DNA from: Pythium myriotylum
Taxonomy: Eukaryota > Oomycota > Peronosporomycetes > Pythiales > Pythiaceae
Length of the DNA stretch: 64,000 bases
Direction of reading: 5' to 3'
Assembly (NCBI GenBank): GCA_023091665.1
Contig: JALJCQ010000034.1
Span: 62,001-126,000 of the forward strand
A program made the position numbers and the translations under genes. The notes under the pieces are model-generated. The model had not been told where the DNA came from. It ran no database searches and worked only from the letters and a program-made list of their open reading frames with translations. Of the stretch, positions 31,501-40,779 are shown piece by piece (position 1 is the first letter of the stretch; every line of letters starts with the position of its first letter).

Positions 31501-32400
31501 GGTCAGTACTGCCAGCCATGGAATCCGTCCTTCTACCAGTGCCGGTCGATCGGTTCCGCTGCCTGTGGCACCCAGCTGACCGGTGTTGACTTCTACGGTG
31601 ATGACCTCGCGACTGTGCAAGTGAACCTTCCTGAGCTGTGCTGCGACAAGTGCCGCTCGACGACAGGCTGCGTGGCCTACACGTTCGTCAACTACAATCC
31701 CGACGGCAAAGCTTACTGCTACCTGAAGAAAGGAACGGGTACGCGTAAAGCAGCCGTCGGTGTCGTTTCTGCGGTAATAACGACGACGCCAACACCAACC
31801 ACAGCGGCGCCAACCCCAACGACGACAGCACCGCCGACGTGCTCGACGCCGTCGGGCGGTCAGTGTGGCAGTTCTACGACGGTAGTCTCTTGCTGCCCGT
31901 CCGGCCAATATTGTCAACCATGGAACCCGTCCTTCTACCAGTGCATCCCGGCACCGTCGCAGTGCTCGACGCAAGAGGTCAACGTGGATTACTACGGCAA
32001 CGATATCAAGACCATCGAGGGCATCCTGCCGAGTGACTGCTGCAGCACATGCGCGGCCACGGGTGGCTGCGTTGCCTACACATTCATCAACTCCAACGCC
32101 AACGGCAAGTCGGCGTGCTACCTCAAGAGTGGCACGGGCACGAAGAGGACGTCGGTGGGCGCTGTCTCGTCGGTCGTGCTGAACCCCAAGCCGAAGTGCA
32201 CGTTCTCAACAAACGCAGACTTCTACGGCAACGATCTTATGTCCGTGACGGGGCTCACGTCGGTAGCGCAGTGCTGCGACAAGTGTGCCACCACCTCCAA
32301 ATGTGCAGCCTTCACGTACGTTTACTCGGTCTGCTACCTGAAGACTGCCGCCGGCGTCAAGTCGACGCTGTCAGGCGCGACTGCAGGCGTCTTGAACTAA
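28513..32400 (+). CDS. GH81 endo-1,3-beta-glucanase F fused to PT repeats, CBM1 and PAN modules
   Basis: 1295 residues, intronless. Order: signal peptide (MVRAVLVLGLAASTTLVRA); GH81 domain to about residue 735 with D488 in YNDHHYHYGYW and E565/E569 in DEESSSEGINFHYA; 47 pentapeptide repeats of the PAPTT type (743-977); CBM1-like module 981-1011 (CPAGQYCQPWNPSFYQC); PAN/Apple-like module about 1017-1088; short PT linker; second CBM1-like module 1110-1148; PAN-like modules about 1149-1220 and 1228-1295 (CCDKC, CVAYTF and CYLK landmarks). CBM1 binds crystalline cellulose; PAN mediates protein or sugar contacts. The same CBM1-PAN pairing is known from oomycete CBEL lectins. The protein should be secreted and tethered to cellulose or wall surfaces while cutting beta-1,3-glucan (inference). 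The start is supported by the adjacent initiator motif. Confidence 0.93.
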   Translation: MVRAVLVLGLAASTTLVRAATYSMADKGAYTLFDAALSTEAPTSGLFPANDGLKTWLPPRFLAAGLVGSMPIPTNNWWGNMIASSSDTSVQSVWTNPYVFRPILDVAPYGLSINYPYPNRFFGGSTAQGSFYYASSIATDFVISATGFTTAPTLQVTSWDDLGVTATFSTSSTKKIETTLVPGMGLVTAKYTGLTPQISSVATITAINGAMVSPGASVTSTRFVLTLSNSQKWVLYAGTRIKLTLSTSQKLVGSAAFTGYLRLGLVVSDAQLAALDKSAPCLLEGSNVEAKDATAYMFHLKTSGDCSNGLFHYLQVHHMDTLDRSSAVEVASSTAYSATRGPMTGVLTVTNPPVIRFSETQNVPVSFYPPRSPRSDIVATQKIKETLAADINATWAFTNDGGYYFNGKAVHKYANLCLLASDVAVTGSDKAAMQRACLDKLESLLAPFLANSLFYPLNYDTTYRGIVSTAGLVLNDQNADFGNTMYNDHHYHYGYWIAASAIVNFLDPTWAGLVQLNRITTFLIRDVANPSNSDTSFPKFRQFDWFRGHSYSHGVTAVGDGKDEESSSEGINFHYAVALYGKATGNAALASIGQLLLKINTHAVQNYFLMTSDNRVHPPSFASNKVTGILWDNKAVYTTWFSGEAYAIHGIQMIPITPVTEYVRTAKFIGEEWDAIVSKIPDVVSTNVANTWLSLIYANYATVNMTLALEKLQVVSMDDGLTRSWALYIAASSASTITPPISTPAPTTPAPTTPAPTTPAPTTPTPTTPAPTTPVPTTPAPTTPAPTTPAPTTPAPTTPAPTTPAPTTPTPTTPAPTTPAPTTPAPTTPAPTTTAPTTPTPTTPAPTTPAPTTPAPTTPAPTTPAPTTPVPTTPAPTTPAPTTPAPTTPAPTTPVPTTPAPTTPAPTTPAPTTPAPTTPAPTTLAPTTPKPTTPAPTTPAPTTPAPTTPAPTTPAPTTPAPTTPAPTTPAPTTPAPTAASGGPCGNDKDGPMVCPAGQYCQPWNPSFYQCRSIGSAACGTQLTGVDFYGDDLATVQVNLPELCCDKCRSTTGCVAYTFVNYNPDGKAYCYLKKGTGTRKAAVGVVSAVITTTPTPTTAAPTPTTTAPPTCSTPSGGQCGSSTTVVSCCPSGQYCQPWNPSFYQCIPAPSQCSTQEVNVDYYGNDIKTIEGILPSDCCSTCAATGGCVAYTFINSNANGKSACYLKSGTGTKRTSVGAVSSVVLNPKPKCTFSTNADFYGNDLMSVTGLTSVAQCCDKCATTSKCAAFTYVYSVCYLKTAAGVKSTLSGATAGVLN
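30739..31443 (+). repeat. Coding minisatellite, 15-bp units (47 PAPTT-type pentads)
   Basis: Forty-seven consecutive five-codon units encode P-A-P-T-T with variants (T, V, L or K at the alanine position). Higher-order blocks recur, for example the run around 31081-31260, suggesting expansion by slippage or unequal exchange. The antisense strand gives long artificial ORFs rich in Val/Gly/Ala. Confidence 0.95.
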
Positions 32401-32773
32401 TTTTGATAGATTATGTTATCGGAATTGCCGAAAGAAAATCCAATCCATCCTTGTCGCTAGTCTACTTAGCAACGAAGCAAGTCCAATGTGACGTCCTTGA
32501 ACATTCGCGCTGTTGCACTGGGTCACGTCTGAGCGAATACTGAAAACAATATCAAGCTCGCTATGACTCGTGCTTTCTATGACTAGTGCAAGTGGGAAGA
32601 CAATGTGATCAGATAGGGAAATCTGTGACTCTTCTTCCAGCGATCACTGTAGGACCTCGCGCGGCGTTCTACTTGCACAATTCACTGTACAGAGCTCTCG
32701 AGGTGTCTCGGAAATCTTGTAGTCAGAAATGGCCTGGCACAGACTAATTACGGTTGGCAGAGTAGCTTGGATG
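32401..32773. other. Convergent spacer between GH81 F and the membrane-protein gene
   Basis: 373 bases of 3' flank for both genes; nothing else seen. Confidence 0.5.
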
Positions 32774-34469
32774 CTACTTGGTGTGTAGCCACTTGAACTT
32801 GAACGTAAAGTCCATGCCGCAGTGCTCGAAGTTCAGTTGCACGACAAAGAACACCCACATCACAATTGTCGCCTGTGTCATCTTCAGGTTCGATAAGATC
32901 GCAAATGCTGCTTGGCGGTACGTAGGCACTCGCCATTTCAATAGAAGATCCATCACGACGCAAATGGCCACAAAAGACACAAACTCAAAGCCCGCATACC
33001 TGGCCACCTGTCGCATCGTGCTGAGCATCTCGTGTTCAGTCAGTTGCGCGAACGACGTGTAGTAAGCGCGTGTTGGTAGGTACGTCAAGACGAGGATGTA
33101 TAGTGCTGGAGTGACGCACAAGAGTGGGGCAATGAGAGCGAGTTACCGCAGAAGATATTAGACACGTACTATATACGACGGCGATCATGACTTCACAGAA
33201 CTCGATGAGGACGTAGAACTCGACCATGTGCATCAGCTTTTGTGTGTCGCGTATAATGCGAACGCGTATTCCATCGACTGGTGAGAGATCAGACACCGAG
33301 GCGATGATCTCCCCAATATCCTGGCTTGATGCACCAGGACGAATCCTGTTGGAGATGTTTGCAGTCACCGCGCTCCCACCAATGCCAACAACTTTACGTG
33401 TAATCGTTTGCAGTGTGCTATCTCGATCATGCTCGGGGCGTAGATGACGTGGCGAGCTGATGTATGGGTGGTCCGCGAGGTGAGGATGCGCATGGAGCAG
33501 GTTCCAAGTGTACTCGATGACGCCCAGCGTTCTTAAGCGAGAGAACTCCACTTCTGAGGCTGCTGTCTTGTCCATGTTCGTGACTATTTCGACGTTGATT
33601 CGGATATGATTCACGACGCTGACAACTTCGTAGACAGCGATGCCATTCTGAATCACGTCAACAAGCATCAGAAACATCACCGATCCACTCGTCCGTGCCT
33701 GCTGTGTCGTCATCGACATGAATAATGCATGGAAGAGGTCCACGTTGAACACCACAATGGACGGAGCGAGGTCTTCCATGTGGAAGACTCCTTTGTTAAA
33801 CGTGTTTTTCAAGAAGAGCTTGACGAACGGTAGACAGAAGGACACGTACGTCTGGAATTCGGTCTTTGTCTTGGAAAAGATGACGCTGTAGGCGACGTAG
33901 AAGAAGAATAATCCAACCTGCGAGGTTGAGGCGACCGAATATCGAATGATGTTGTTGAGGGCGTCCTTGTTCGTCTGAAGCTCGTGGCGCCAAGTGAGAT
34001 ACAGTCCGCCACACAGTGATGCCAGCCATGGAACGGTACCAAGAACTGGAGAAAACGGAGTTGGGAAGCCAATGGTGAGACCAAAGACGGTGCTAGAAAG
34101 TGTTGAGGCCAATCCGCCGGCCACGCAAATCACCAACAGATTCTTCCGCGGAATCGTGAGCAGCACAGACCCCATTTGGGTCTGAACTGCGCCCATGAAT
34201 GACATCAGAGCGCCGATAAACCAAAATCGAACGTGGAGTCCAGCCGATTGATACACATAACCGAGCTCTGGTGATCGGACCGGTAACAGATCGATTGCGA
34301 TGACGACCAGAAGACACGGAACCGGCACAAGAAGCAACACGAGCACGTCTTTTATCCTGGAAGAGTTTGCCGAGTGTGCATTCACAGCGCGGAACCGAGG
34401 CAGCGAGTACCACCCCTGCAGCTCGACTTGCAGTGACTCCCATACATGAGCAAAGCAAACGCGCTTCAT
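32774..34469 (-). CDS. Polytopic membrane protein of unknown function (two exons)
   Basis: Exon 1 is 34469-33170, exon 2 is 33105-32774; the 64-nt intron (GTACGT...CCAG) joins them in frame as AVVYTLYILVLTYLP, giving 543 residues. Several hydrophobic segments: KDVLVLLLVPVPCLLVVIAI near 40-60, FWFIGALMSFMGAV, LLVICVAGGLAS, PWLASLCGGLYL, then a long mostly hydrophilic stretch and two or three more segments at the C-terminus. No catalytic motif or family that I recognise; no cleavable signal peptide. Large multi-copy families of such proteins are known in oomycetes, but this link is an impression only. Confidence 0.75.
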
Positions 34470-34884
34470 CTTGCACTATTATTTATCTTCGAGTTGCGCT
34501 GCTCGGTGACGATACGCTGTGGTACAGTGTTGAGCTTTTGTCGCCTTGGAAGGTTCTACATCGTCGGACCACAAGACTAAAATTAGCTGATCCACGAGTG
34601 GCCTGCAAAACCTCGACTAAGGTCACTGAGTCTGACTTTTGTCCGCCAGACCCGACGATCCATCGTGTGGGGGGGCTAAGAAATTGAATTTTGGCCATCA
34701 ACACAACTAGCTATATCTCACATGGTGGTTCATGTGAAGCTGGTTTGGGTGTGCTCGTTGACCATGCAAAGCACGCTCTGTCATACATCGTATTCACCTC
34801 TCCTCTCCTTGTCGTGATCTATTTGAACTCAATTGGCTTCGCTTCATCATAATTCTGGCGTAAGCCGGCTATAACGTTAGGTTT
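34470..34884. other. Spacer between kinase 2 remnant and the membrane-protein gene
   Basis: 415 bases; 5' flank of the membrane-protein gene and 3' flank of kinase 2. Nothing further seen. Confidence 0.5.
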
Positions 34885-36526
34885 TTAAACGAGTAAACCA
34901 ATAGACTTCGCGTTGCGCATCACTTGCAGTATGCGATGTAGCACCTCAGCAGAGTTCGGTCGCTGCGTTGGATCGAGCGCAATGCATTCGCGGCCAAGTT
35001 GCGTGATCTCTGGGTGCGCGAGCTCGGAGAACGATACCGTCAAGCGGCCGAGCGTGACCAACTGAAGCACGGCAGCATCTGGGATCGCGCGGTCAGTTCC
35101 AGCTTGCTTCGCGTGTGAGTATGGCAACTGATGCGTATCCAATTCCGACAGCACCACTCCAAACGAGAAGATATCAGCCTTCTCGTTGTACCTCTCGCCC
35201 AGCATCACCTCCGGTGGGTGCCATCCACAGGAAGGAGCCGACGCCGGCCGTCATCGTCGACTCTGCTCGTTCGCGAGACACGCCGAAGTCGGTTAGTTTT
35301 GCGTCGAAGGTGGTGTTCAGTAGGATGTTCTTGGATTTGAGGTCACGGTGGACAACCACGGGCGCGAGCGAGTGGAGGTACGTAAGCGCATGGGCCACAT
35401 GAAGAGCGATCTTTAATTTGTCCGCGTCAAAGCCTCGTGGCCGCATCTCGTCGCCATTGTCCCACCGCGTCAGCACAGACCGCAAGTCGCCGTTCTCCAT
35501 GTACTCGACCACGACGCATGCATCACTGAGCGAGTTCCACGCAACGCCGATGAGTCTGACGATGCGCTCGTGCTCCATGGTGGCCATCAGCTTGATCTCG
35601 CTGAGGAAAGCGTTGATCTGCGCCGCGTCTTTGCGTCTCTCGGGGAGCAACTGCTTGATCGCGACGGTGTTGCCTCTGTAAGTGCCTTTGTAGACCACGC
35701 CGTAGCCGCCTCGACTGAGTAACGGGCCGAAGAAGACCGTGTCGTACGAGATGGGAATCGTCATCACTGCCGGGTCATTCCACACTCCTAGATCGACGGG
35801 TTGGTCGTTTCGCATGGTACTATCGGCGCTGTTTGTCGTTCCTGCGGTTTTGTCTCTTGACTTTGTCTTGTTCTCTGTCGACTTGTGTCCATGTGACGGC
35901 GTCATTGATAGCCTCCTATACGGGTCCTCTCTCTCGGCAATCGGGGGTGACAGGACGTTGTCCTGAGTACCGTCTTCGACGCTGTCAGTTTGCTGCCTTG
36001 ACAGTCGAAACGCCAATACAGCCGAAATTCCGAGCCAAACGACAGCAAAGACGATGACGATTGACGTACCAACGCCGTTCGAATCTTCTTGGAGTTTTCG
36101 CGACAGACGCGCGAAGGGTCTACCCGCAGTGCTGTCCTCTATCAAGCCACGCTTCGCCGGCACCGATGGAGTGGGGTGCGGATGGATTGAGTCGGCTTCG
36201 TTTGTCGAGTGGCACATGGTGGTAAAGGCATTGAAAATATCGCCAAGCGTTCTGTCCTTGTCGTCAATCCGGACCGTGCAATTCAAGTAAGTCATGTGGC
36301 TGAAGGCCATCAAGAGATCGGTGCACTCGGAGCAGATCGCAGCTTTCTGAGTTCCCGTTGGCGTGTTGGACGGAAAGATGGTCGCATAACCGGTGGCAGC
36401 CTCGCAGTCGGAGGCGAGGGAGGCAAGCTTGAGGGACTGAGAGCTAACTTGAGACAGAACACAGGGGTCTGCCGAGGCAAGGGAGCCATTGATGGCGATC
36501 GATGCGACGACTAGAATCTTCCGCAT
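34885..36526 (-). pseudogene. Receptor-like kinase with elicitin-like ectodomain, copy 2 (frameshifted)
   Basis: From the ATG at 36526: signal peptide of about 19 residues; six-cysteine elicitin-like ectodomain (C22, C41, C65, C68, C83, C105; spacing identical to copy 1, with TGY after the second cysteine as in elicitins); spacer; membrane segment about 153-174; kinase domain from about 262 with K291, HRDLKSKN (D395) and DFG at 413-415. The frame breaks at the same CACC duplication as in copy 1 (around 35213-35220) and terminates at residue 450; the remaining kinase lobe stays open in the shifted frame down to 34885. An ATG six codons earlier (36544) is possible. The signal peptide is intact here, unlike copy 1. 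If function persists it would need frameshifting or a truncated product; otherwise a young pseudogene. Confidence 0.82.
34938..35812 (-). repeat. Inverted near-identical partner of 25893-26766
   Basis: Kinase-domain segment matching copy 1 almost perfectly in inverted orientation, including the 4-nt CACC duplication. Divergence is abrupt at both ends. Confidence 0.88.
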
Positions 36527-36545
36527 TTTCAGTGAATGAAACAAT

Positions 36546-36584
36546 GGAGAGGCTCAATGCAAGACTCTTGCATTGAGCCTCTCC
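36546..36584. repeat. Perfect 18-bp-stem palindrome, 3-nt loop
   Basis: Arms 36546-36563 and 36567-36584 are exact reverse complements around ACT. It lies about 20 bases upstream of the kinase 2 ATG, so it may be in the leader. Confidence 0.95.
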
Positions 36585-36587
36585 TAT

Positions 36588-36638
36588 AACTCAGGACGGC
36601 TGCCACTCTTGCTGCAAGAGTGGCAGCCGTCCTGAGTT
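36588..36638. repeat. Perfect 25-bp-arm palindrome
   Basis: Arms 36588-36612 and 36614-36638 are exact reverse complements around a single T. It sits 3 bases from the previous palindrome and shares the short core ACTCTTGC/GCAAGAGT. Confidence 0.95.
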
Positions 36639-37885
36639 TTAGGACCACCCACCCTTGGTCTCGCTGTGTACAACAAGATACTGTATTGAAGACTTCTAAA
36701 TCTCGTACTCATCATTTTTCAAATATATCCACCACAGTTTTTCGTGAAGGGAGATATGCAAACGTGGTCGCTGGCTGCCACCCCTCAGAAATGCATTCTT
36801 GGCAGGAATTGAGGTGAGCGAAGTTCCATCCGCTACTTTTGTGTGATAAGCATGCGAGTGTTTTCTGATCACCTGTTGAAACCGCTTCAAGCGCTGTTTT
36901 GAAGAGCGTTCGGTGCGCATATGGATTCATCGTGGATTCATCGGTTCACCGGCAAATCACGGTATGACTACCAGCCACCGCAGTTTCATGAAACGAAGAG
37001 TTGGCCTGGCAGTCTGTTTCCTTTTAGCGAGCGAGTCGAGTTGGGTCTGCCACCGCGATGCCGCGATACATCAGCCACCATGTCGCTCATTCCTCCTCCG
37101 ACCGTGCGTTTTCAACACGCCCTTGGCCGTCTCAGACCAACTCCACTCAACCCACACATCCGTCTTTTGCATTGCTCTCTCGGTCGCACTTTCTCACAGG
37201 ATGTACAGTAGAGGGAGGGAGGAAGCTATCAAGTTCGCTCTCCATCAATGGAATTTACGTTGCCTCTCGGTGATGAGATGGTGATAGTGCAAGCGAGGTC
37301 TAATGGCAATACATGTGATCCAAATAGCCGAGACACTTCTCCCTATTCGTACGCCTTGGACTCCGGTCTGTACTGGGACTGCCCAACTCCTTCAAAAGAC
37401 TGTCTCTCAGTGATATACAGTACCGTTATTTCACTCTCCTCTCCCTCATTCTCTGCTCTGCCGCACCAGCACAACGCTCCCACTCTACTCAGGAGCCTGA
37501 TCTCGCGCAGCACGCATGGCTTTCCGGCAGCCTTCTCAAGCCCCCGTGGAGTGTACCCCACCCTGTTACACCTTCGAGAAAAAACGATCAAAGTTCAGTC
37601 TCCGACGACTCGTTGACTCGCCCGCTCGCCACTCGCATATCCGTCTCCAGTATTCTCTCTTCACTGGTCCGTGGACCCGAGAGCGAACTCGCGCATGGAC
37701 GAGAAGCATCGGCTCCATCATCGCTTGCTCACTCCCATTGGTCTCTTTTGGTGCTGCACTTTCTCGCAGGTTACGCGAAGGTCTTTGGAAGGGTCCACCG
37801 TCTCGAGTCGGTGGCGAGGGATGTGCCTTCGACCACCAGCCGACGGCCGCCGAAGTCGGGCGAAGAGCTCCGAGAGTCATCCGAG
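36639..37885. other. 1.25-kb spacer marking the change to the housekeeping region
   Basis: Short ORFs of random composition only. The part nearest 37885 must hold the promoter of the PLP-homeostasis gene. Confidence 0.5.
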
Positions 37886-38734
37886 ATGGCGAGCGCCGTG
37901 GCCAAGAACCTGCAGGCCGTGCGCGCGCGCGTGGCGCAGGCCGTGGCGCAGAGCGCGCTCCAGCAGCCGTGCACGCTCGTGGCCGTGAGCAAGACCAAGC
38001 CTGTGGAGGAGCTGCGCGCCGCGTACGACCAGGACCAGCGCCACTTCGGCGAAAACTACGTACGACTCGTTTTGGATTTGGGAGGCGTGGCGTGGCGAGC
38101 TCACGGAAAAAGTCGCGTGTTTGTAGATCCAAGAGCTCATCGAGAAGGCGGCGGTGATGCCCGACGACGTCCAGTGGCACTACATTGGCCACGTGCAGTC
38201 GAACAAGGCCAAGGCCCTGGTGCGCGACGTGCCGAGCCTCTTTGTCGTGGAGACGGTCGACTCGATCAAGATCGCCAACGCGCTCAACAAAGCCTCGGGC
38301 GAGTTCCGCACGGCCAAGCTCAACGTCATGGTGCAAGTCAACACGAGCGAGGAAGAGCAGAAGAGCGGCACGACCTCGCTCGAGGAGTCGGTCGAGCTCG
38401 CGCAGCACATTGTGAGCCAGTGCGAACACCTCTCGCTGCTCGGACTCATGACGATCGGTCGCTACGGCGACGAGACAAGCGAGTGCTTTGATCGCCTTGT
38501 CGCGTGTCGTAAGAAGATCGCCGAGGTCTTGGGGAAAAGCGAGTCGGAACTTGGGCTCAGCATGGGCATGTCGAGCGACTTTGAGCTAGCCGTGAGTCTG
38601 CCGCGGATGCGACGGGGCAGAGACACAGTGTACTTATTGGTTACTTGGTATGTTTATTGTAGATCGCATGTGGCAGCACGTTCGTCCGTGTTGGGTCGAC
38701 GATCTTTGGCGAGCGCAACTACGCAAAGAACTAA
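37886..38734 (+). CDS. PLPBP: YggS/PROSC-type pyridoxal-phosphate homeostasis protein
   Basis: Exons 37886-38059, 38127-38591 and 38663-38734 (introns 67 and 71 nt) give 236 residues, the usual length. Family signatures: LVAVSKTKP with the PLP-binding lysine K36, FGENYIQELIEKA across the first splice, WHYIGHVQSNK, LGLMTIG, LSMGMSSDFELA just before the second splice and VRVGSTIFGERNY at the end. The fold is that of the N-terminal alanine racemase barrel, without known enzyme activity; it buffers and delivers PLP in cytosol or mitochondria. Reading through the second intron would replace the conserved C-terminus with junk. Stop lies 56 bases from the stop of the convergent PIH1 gene. Confidence 0.93.
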
Positions 38735-38790
38735 ATTAGAGCAATACACGACGAATGTCGAGATCCAAGTTCAGGTGCTTTCAGTTATGT

Positions 38791-40779
38791 TCAATCTAAG
38801 AGATCGAACGCGAGTGCAGACTGCAGATCCAATCCGTGCGCCTTCTTGTCTTCGGACCAAGCTGCAGCGAGGGCTTTTGCGGAAGCTGTTGCTTCGCATT
38901 CCTGTGTAGTAGCGTCTTGGCCGTCTTGGTTGCTTTTCTCTCGTGCGCGTCTTTGTTTCTCTTGTTTGAAGATGTCGTCGAAGTCGAGATACGTGGTTTC
39001 CGGCTCATTCGGATACATTTCTTGCCAGGTCTTCCCCGCTTCTTTCGCCTTTCGCTGCTTCTCCTCGACCTCGGCTCGTTGCGACTTACGCTTTGCTTCT
39101 GCTTCAGTGGCCTTTTGCTGGCGCTCTCTTTTGCGCTGCTCAAGAATGTGCATTGAGAGCATATCTTTCCGATGATAGCGATCCTCAGGCAGCTCGTCGT
39201 CATCGTCTACAGGATCCCACTGAGCTTGCCGTGTTAGCGTGAAGTCGTCGGCAGCACCAGCCTTCGATGGAGGCATCGCAAGATGGAACATCTCCAGAAG
39301 AGACTTTGGAGTATCTGTCTCAGATCCCTCTATCGGGTCTAGCTCTTTCGCCTTCTCCTTTTCATCGTCCTCGTCACGAAGTGCCTGGGCAAGCAGCCAC
39401 GGTGCTGATCCGCAGTCTGGCTCATTCGCTTCCCACGATTTGTCGATCGGTACAGTTAGCTCCAAGACGTTCTTACTCCGGTCGAGGGTTACATCGGCCT
39501 CAGTTATCTGCACAGGGTATGGCAGGAAAAATGCAAGATCGTGGTGACGATCAGCTTTCAAGCAGAAATGTTCGGCACGCAGCTCCATCTCAATCCCATC
39601 CGGCTCAGTCACAGGCACTTCGAAACTAATGCGGATAGCCAGGTGAGAACCTGCAAGTTCCAGTATCTCCTTCGACAACGCTCCTCCTGCTGCTTCTACG
39701 GCAGCAATGCGTGAGCAGATTCTTCTCTCCTTCGTTGGTCCGGTAACTTCGAATATCTCATACTTCGCCACTGCGGTCGCTGGTTGTTTTACTTTTTTCT
39801 CTCGTGCTGGGGCTGGTTTCGATGCTGGTTTACTCACTTCCTCAATGATCGGCTTTTGCTCCTTGCGGATGTAGTGTTTGCGAGGTGGAAGCTCTCCTCG
39901 GTAGGTCAACTTGGGCAGCTTGTATCGAGGATCCAACTGGACCTTGTATTTTTGCTCGATGTACTGGATCGCTAATTCGCAGACGAAGTTACGAAATGAA
40001 CCAGATTTGTCCGCTTTGCAATCGTCAACAACTTGCGTATTGACAGCGACGTCAAACGCAATTGACTTGTTGCCGCTCTTGTCCTCCACCTCGTGCGGTG
40101 CGCCTAAACTCAGCGGCACGTGGACTCCCTGCTCCACCACACATAATTCAGACTCCTGCAAACCAATCGTAACAGGACAGCATGCGCGACCTCTTGCTCA
40201 TTGCCTTCGTCGTCGAGTTGTTTTCGCTGTGAAAAAGTTTGAATCGCAGTCGAGTGGCAAATGTTGACAAAGACTTTCTGCTTCTTCTTCACATCGGTTG
40301 TCTTCATCACAAAGCCTGGCTCGACGTCAATGTAGATCTATAAGAGGCAAATGGCGTGAGCCCATGCGCCTACTTTTGCAAAAACCGCCTCAAGTCGACA
40401 TACTCCCTCTTGTTTGGCAGTGATGCCGTCCTTTTCCATGAGCTTGTTGCCAGGAAACTGGGGTTTGAACGTGTCACCTTTGCTTGCAACGCCACTTTTG
40501 TCGCCCGCTGCATTCTTAATCATCTCCATCATCGACTCCGCGTCGCTGGGGCCTCCAGCAGGTGGCAGTCCTCCGTTCTGCGCCGCGGCTTCCACCTGCT
40601 CGCGCATCATCTGCATGAACTGCTCGTACGCCTTCGGGTCCTTCTCGCAGAGCTCATCGAGCATCTGCGGCCACACCAACACGGCGCCGACGACGCTCAG
40701 CGCGTCATGCTCTTCACAGACGCAATGCAGCGTGCTTTACCTGCGCGTATTGCTCCATATCGGCCTCCGACATGGCCAT
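38791..40779 (-). CDS. PIH1-domain dynein assembly factor (Kintoun/DNAAF2-like)
   Basis: Exons 40779-40741, 40664-40404, 40337-40191 and 40128-38791 (introns 76, 66 and 62 nt) give 594 residues. PIH1 domain about residues 95-220: IYIDVEPGFVMKT, KVFVNICHS, VHVPLSLGAPHEVEDKSG, then FRNFVCELAIQYIEQKY. A CS/p23-like beta domain follows at about 300-375, and the C-terminus is rich in charged coiled-coil sequence (KRERQQKATEAEAKRKSQRAE). PIH1 proteins are HSP90/R2TP adaptors that pre-assemble axonemal dynein arms, which fits an organism with flagellate zoospores. For the third intron a nearer acceptor would leave only 35 nt; I prefer 62 nt, in line with neighbouring introns. Which PIH1 subfamily it is remains uncertain. 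Confidence 0.85.

Noticed and set aside
30589..31974. Minus-strand open frames of 461 and 288 codons and a 304-codon plus-strand frame over the repeat of gene F
   Set aside because: Products of the 15-bp minisatellite read in other frames (Arg/Cys/Trp, Val/Gly/Ala or Pro/Gln/Leu monotony); no domain.
40129..40190. 35-nt intron (nearest acceptor) in the PIH1 gene
   Set aside because: Shorter than any other intron here; the next in-frame acceptor gives 62 nt and a better PIH1 sequence.
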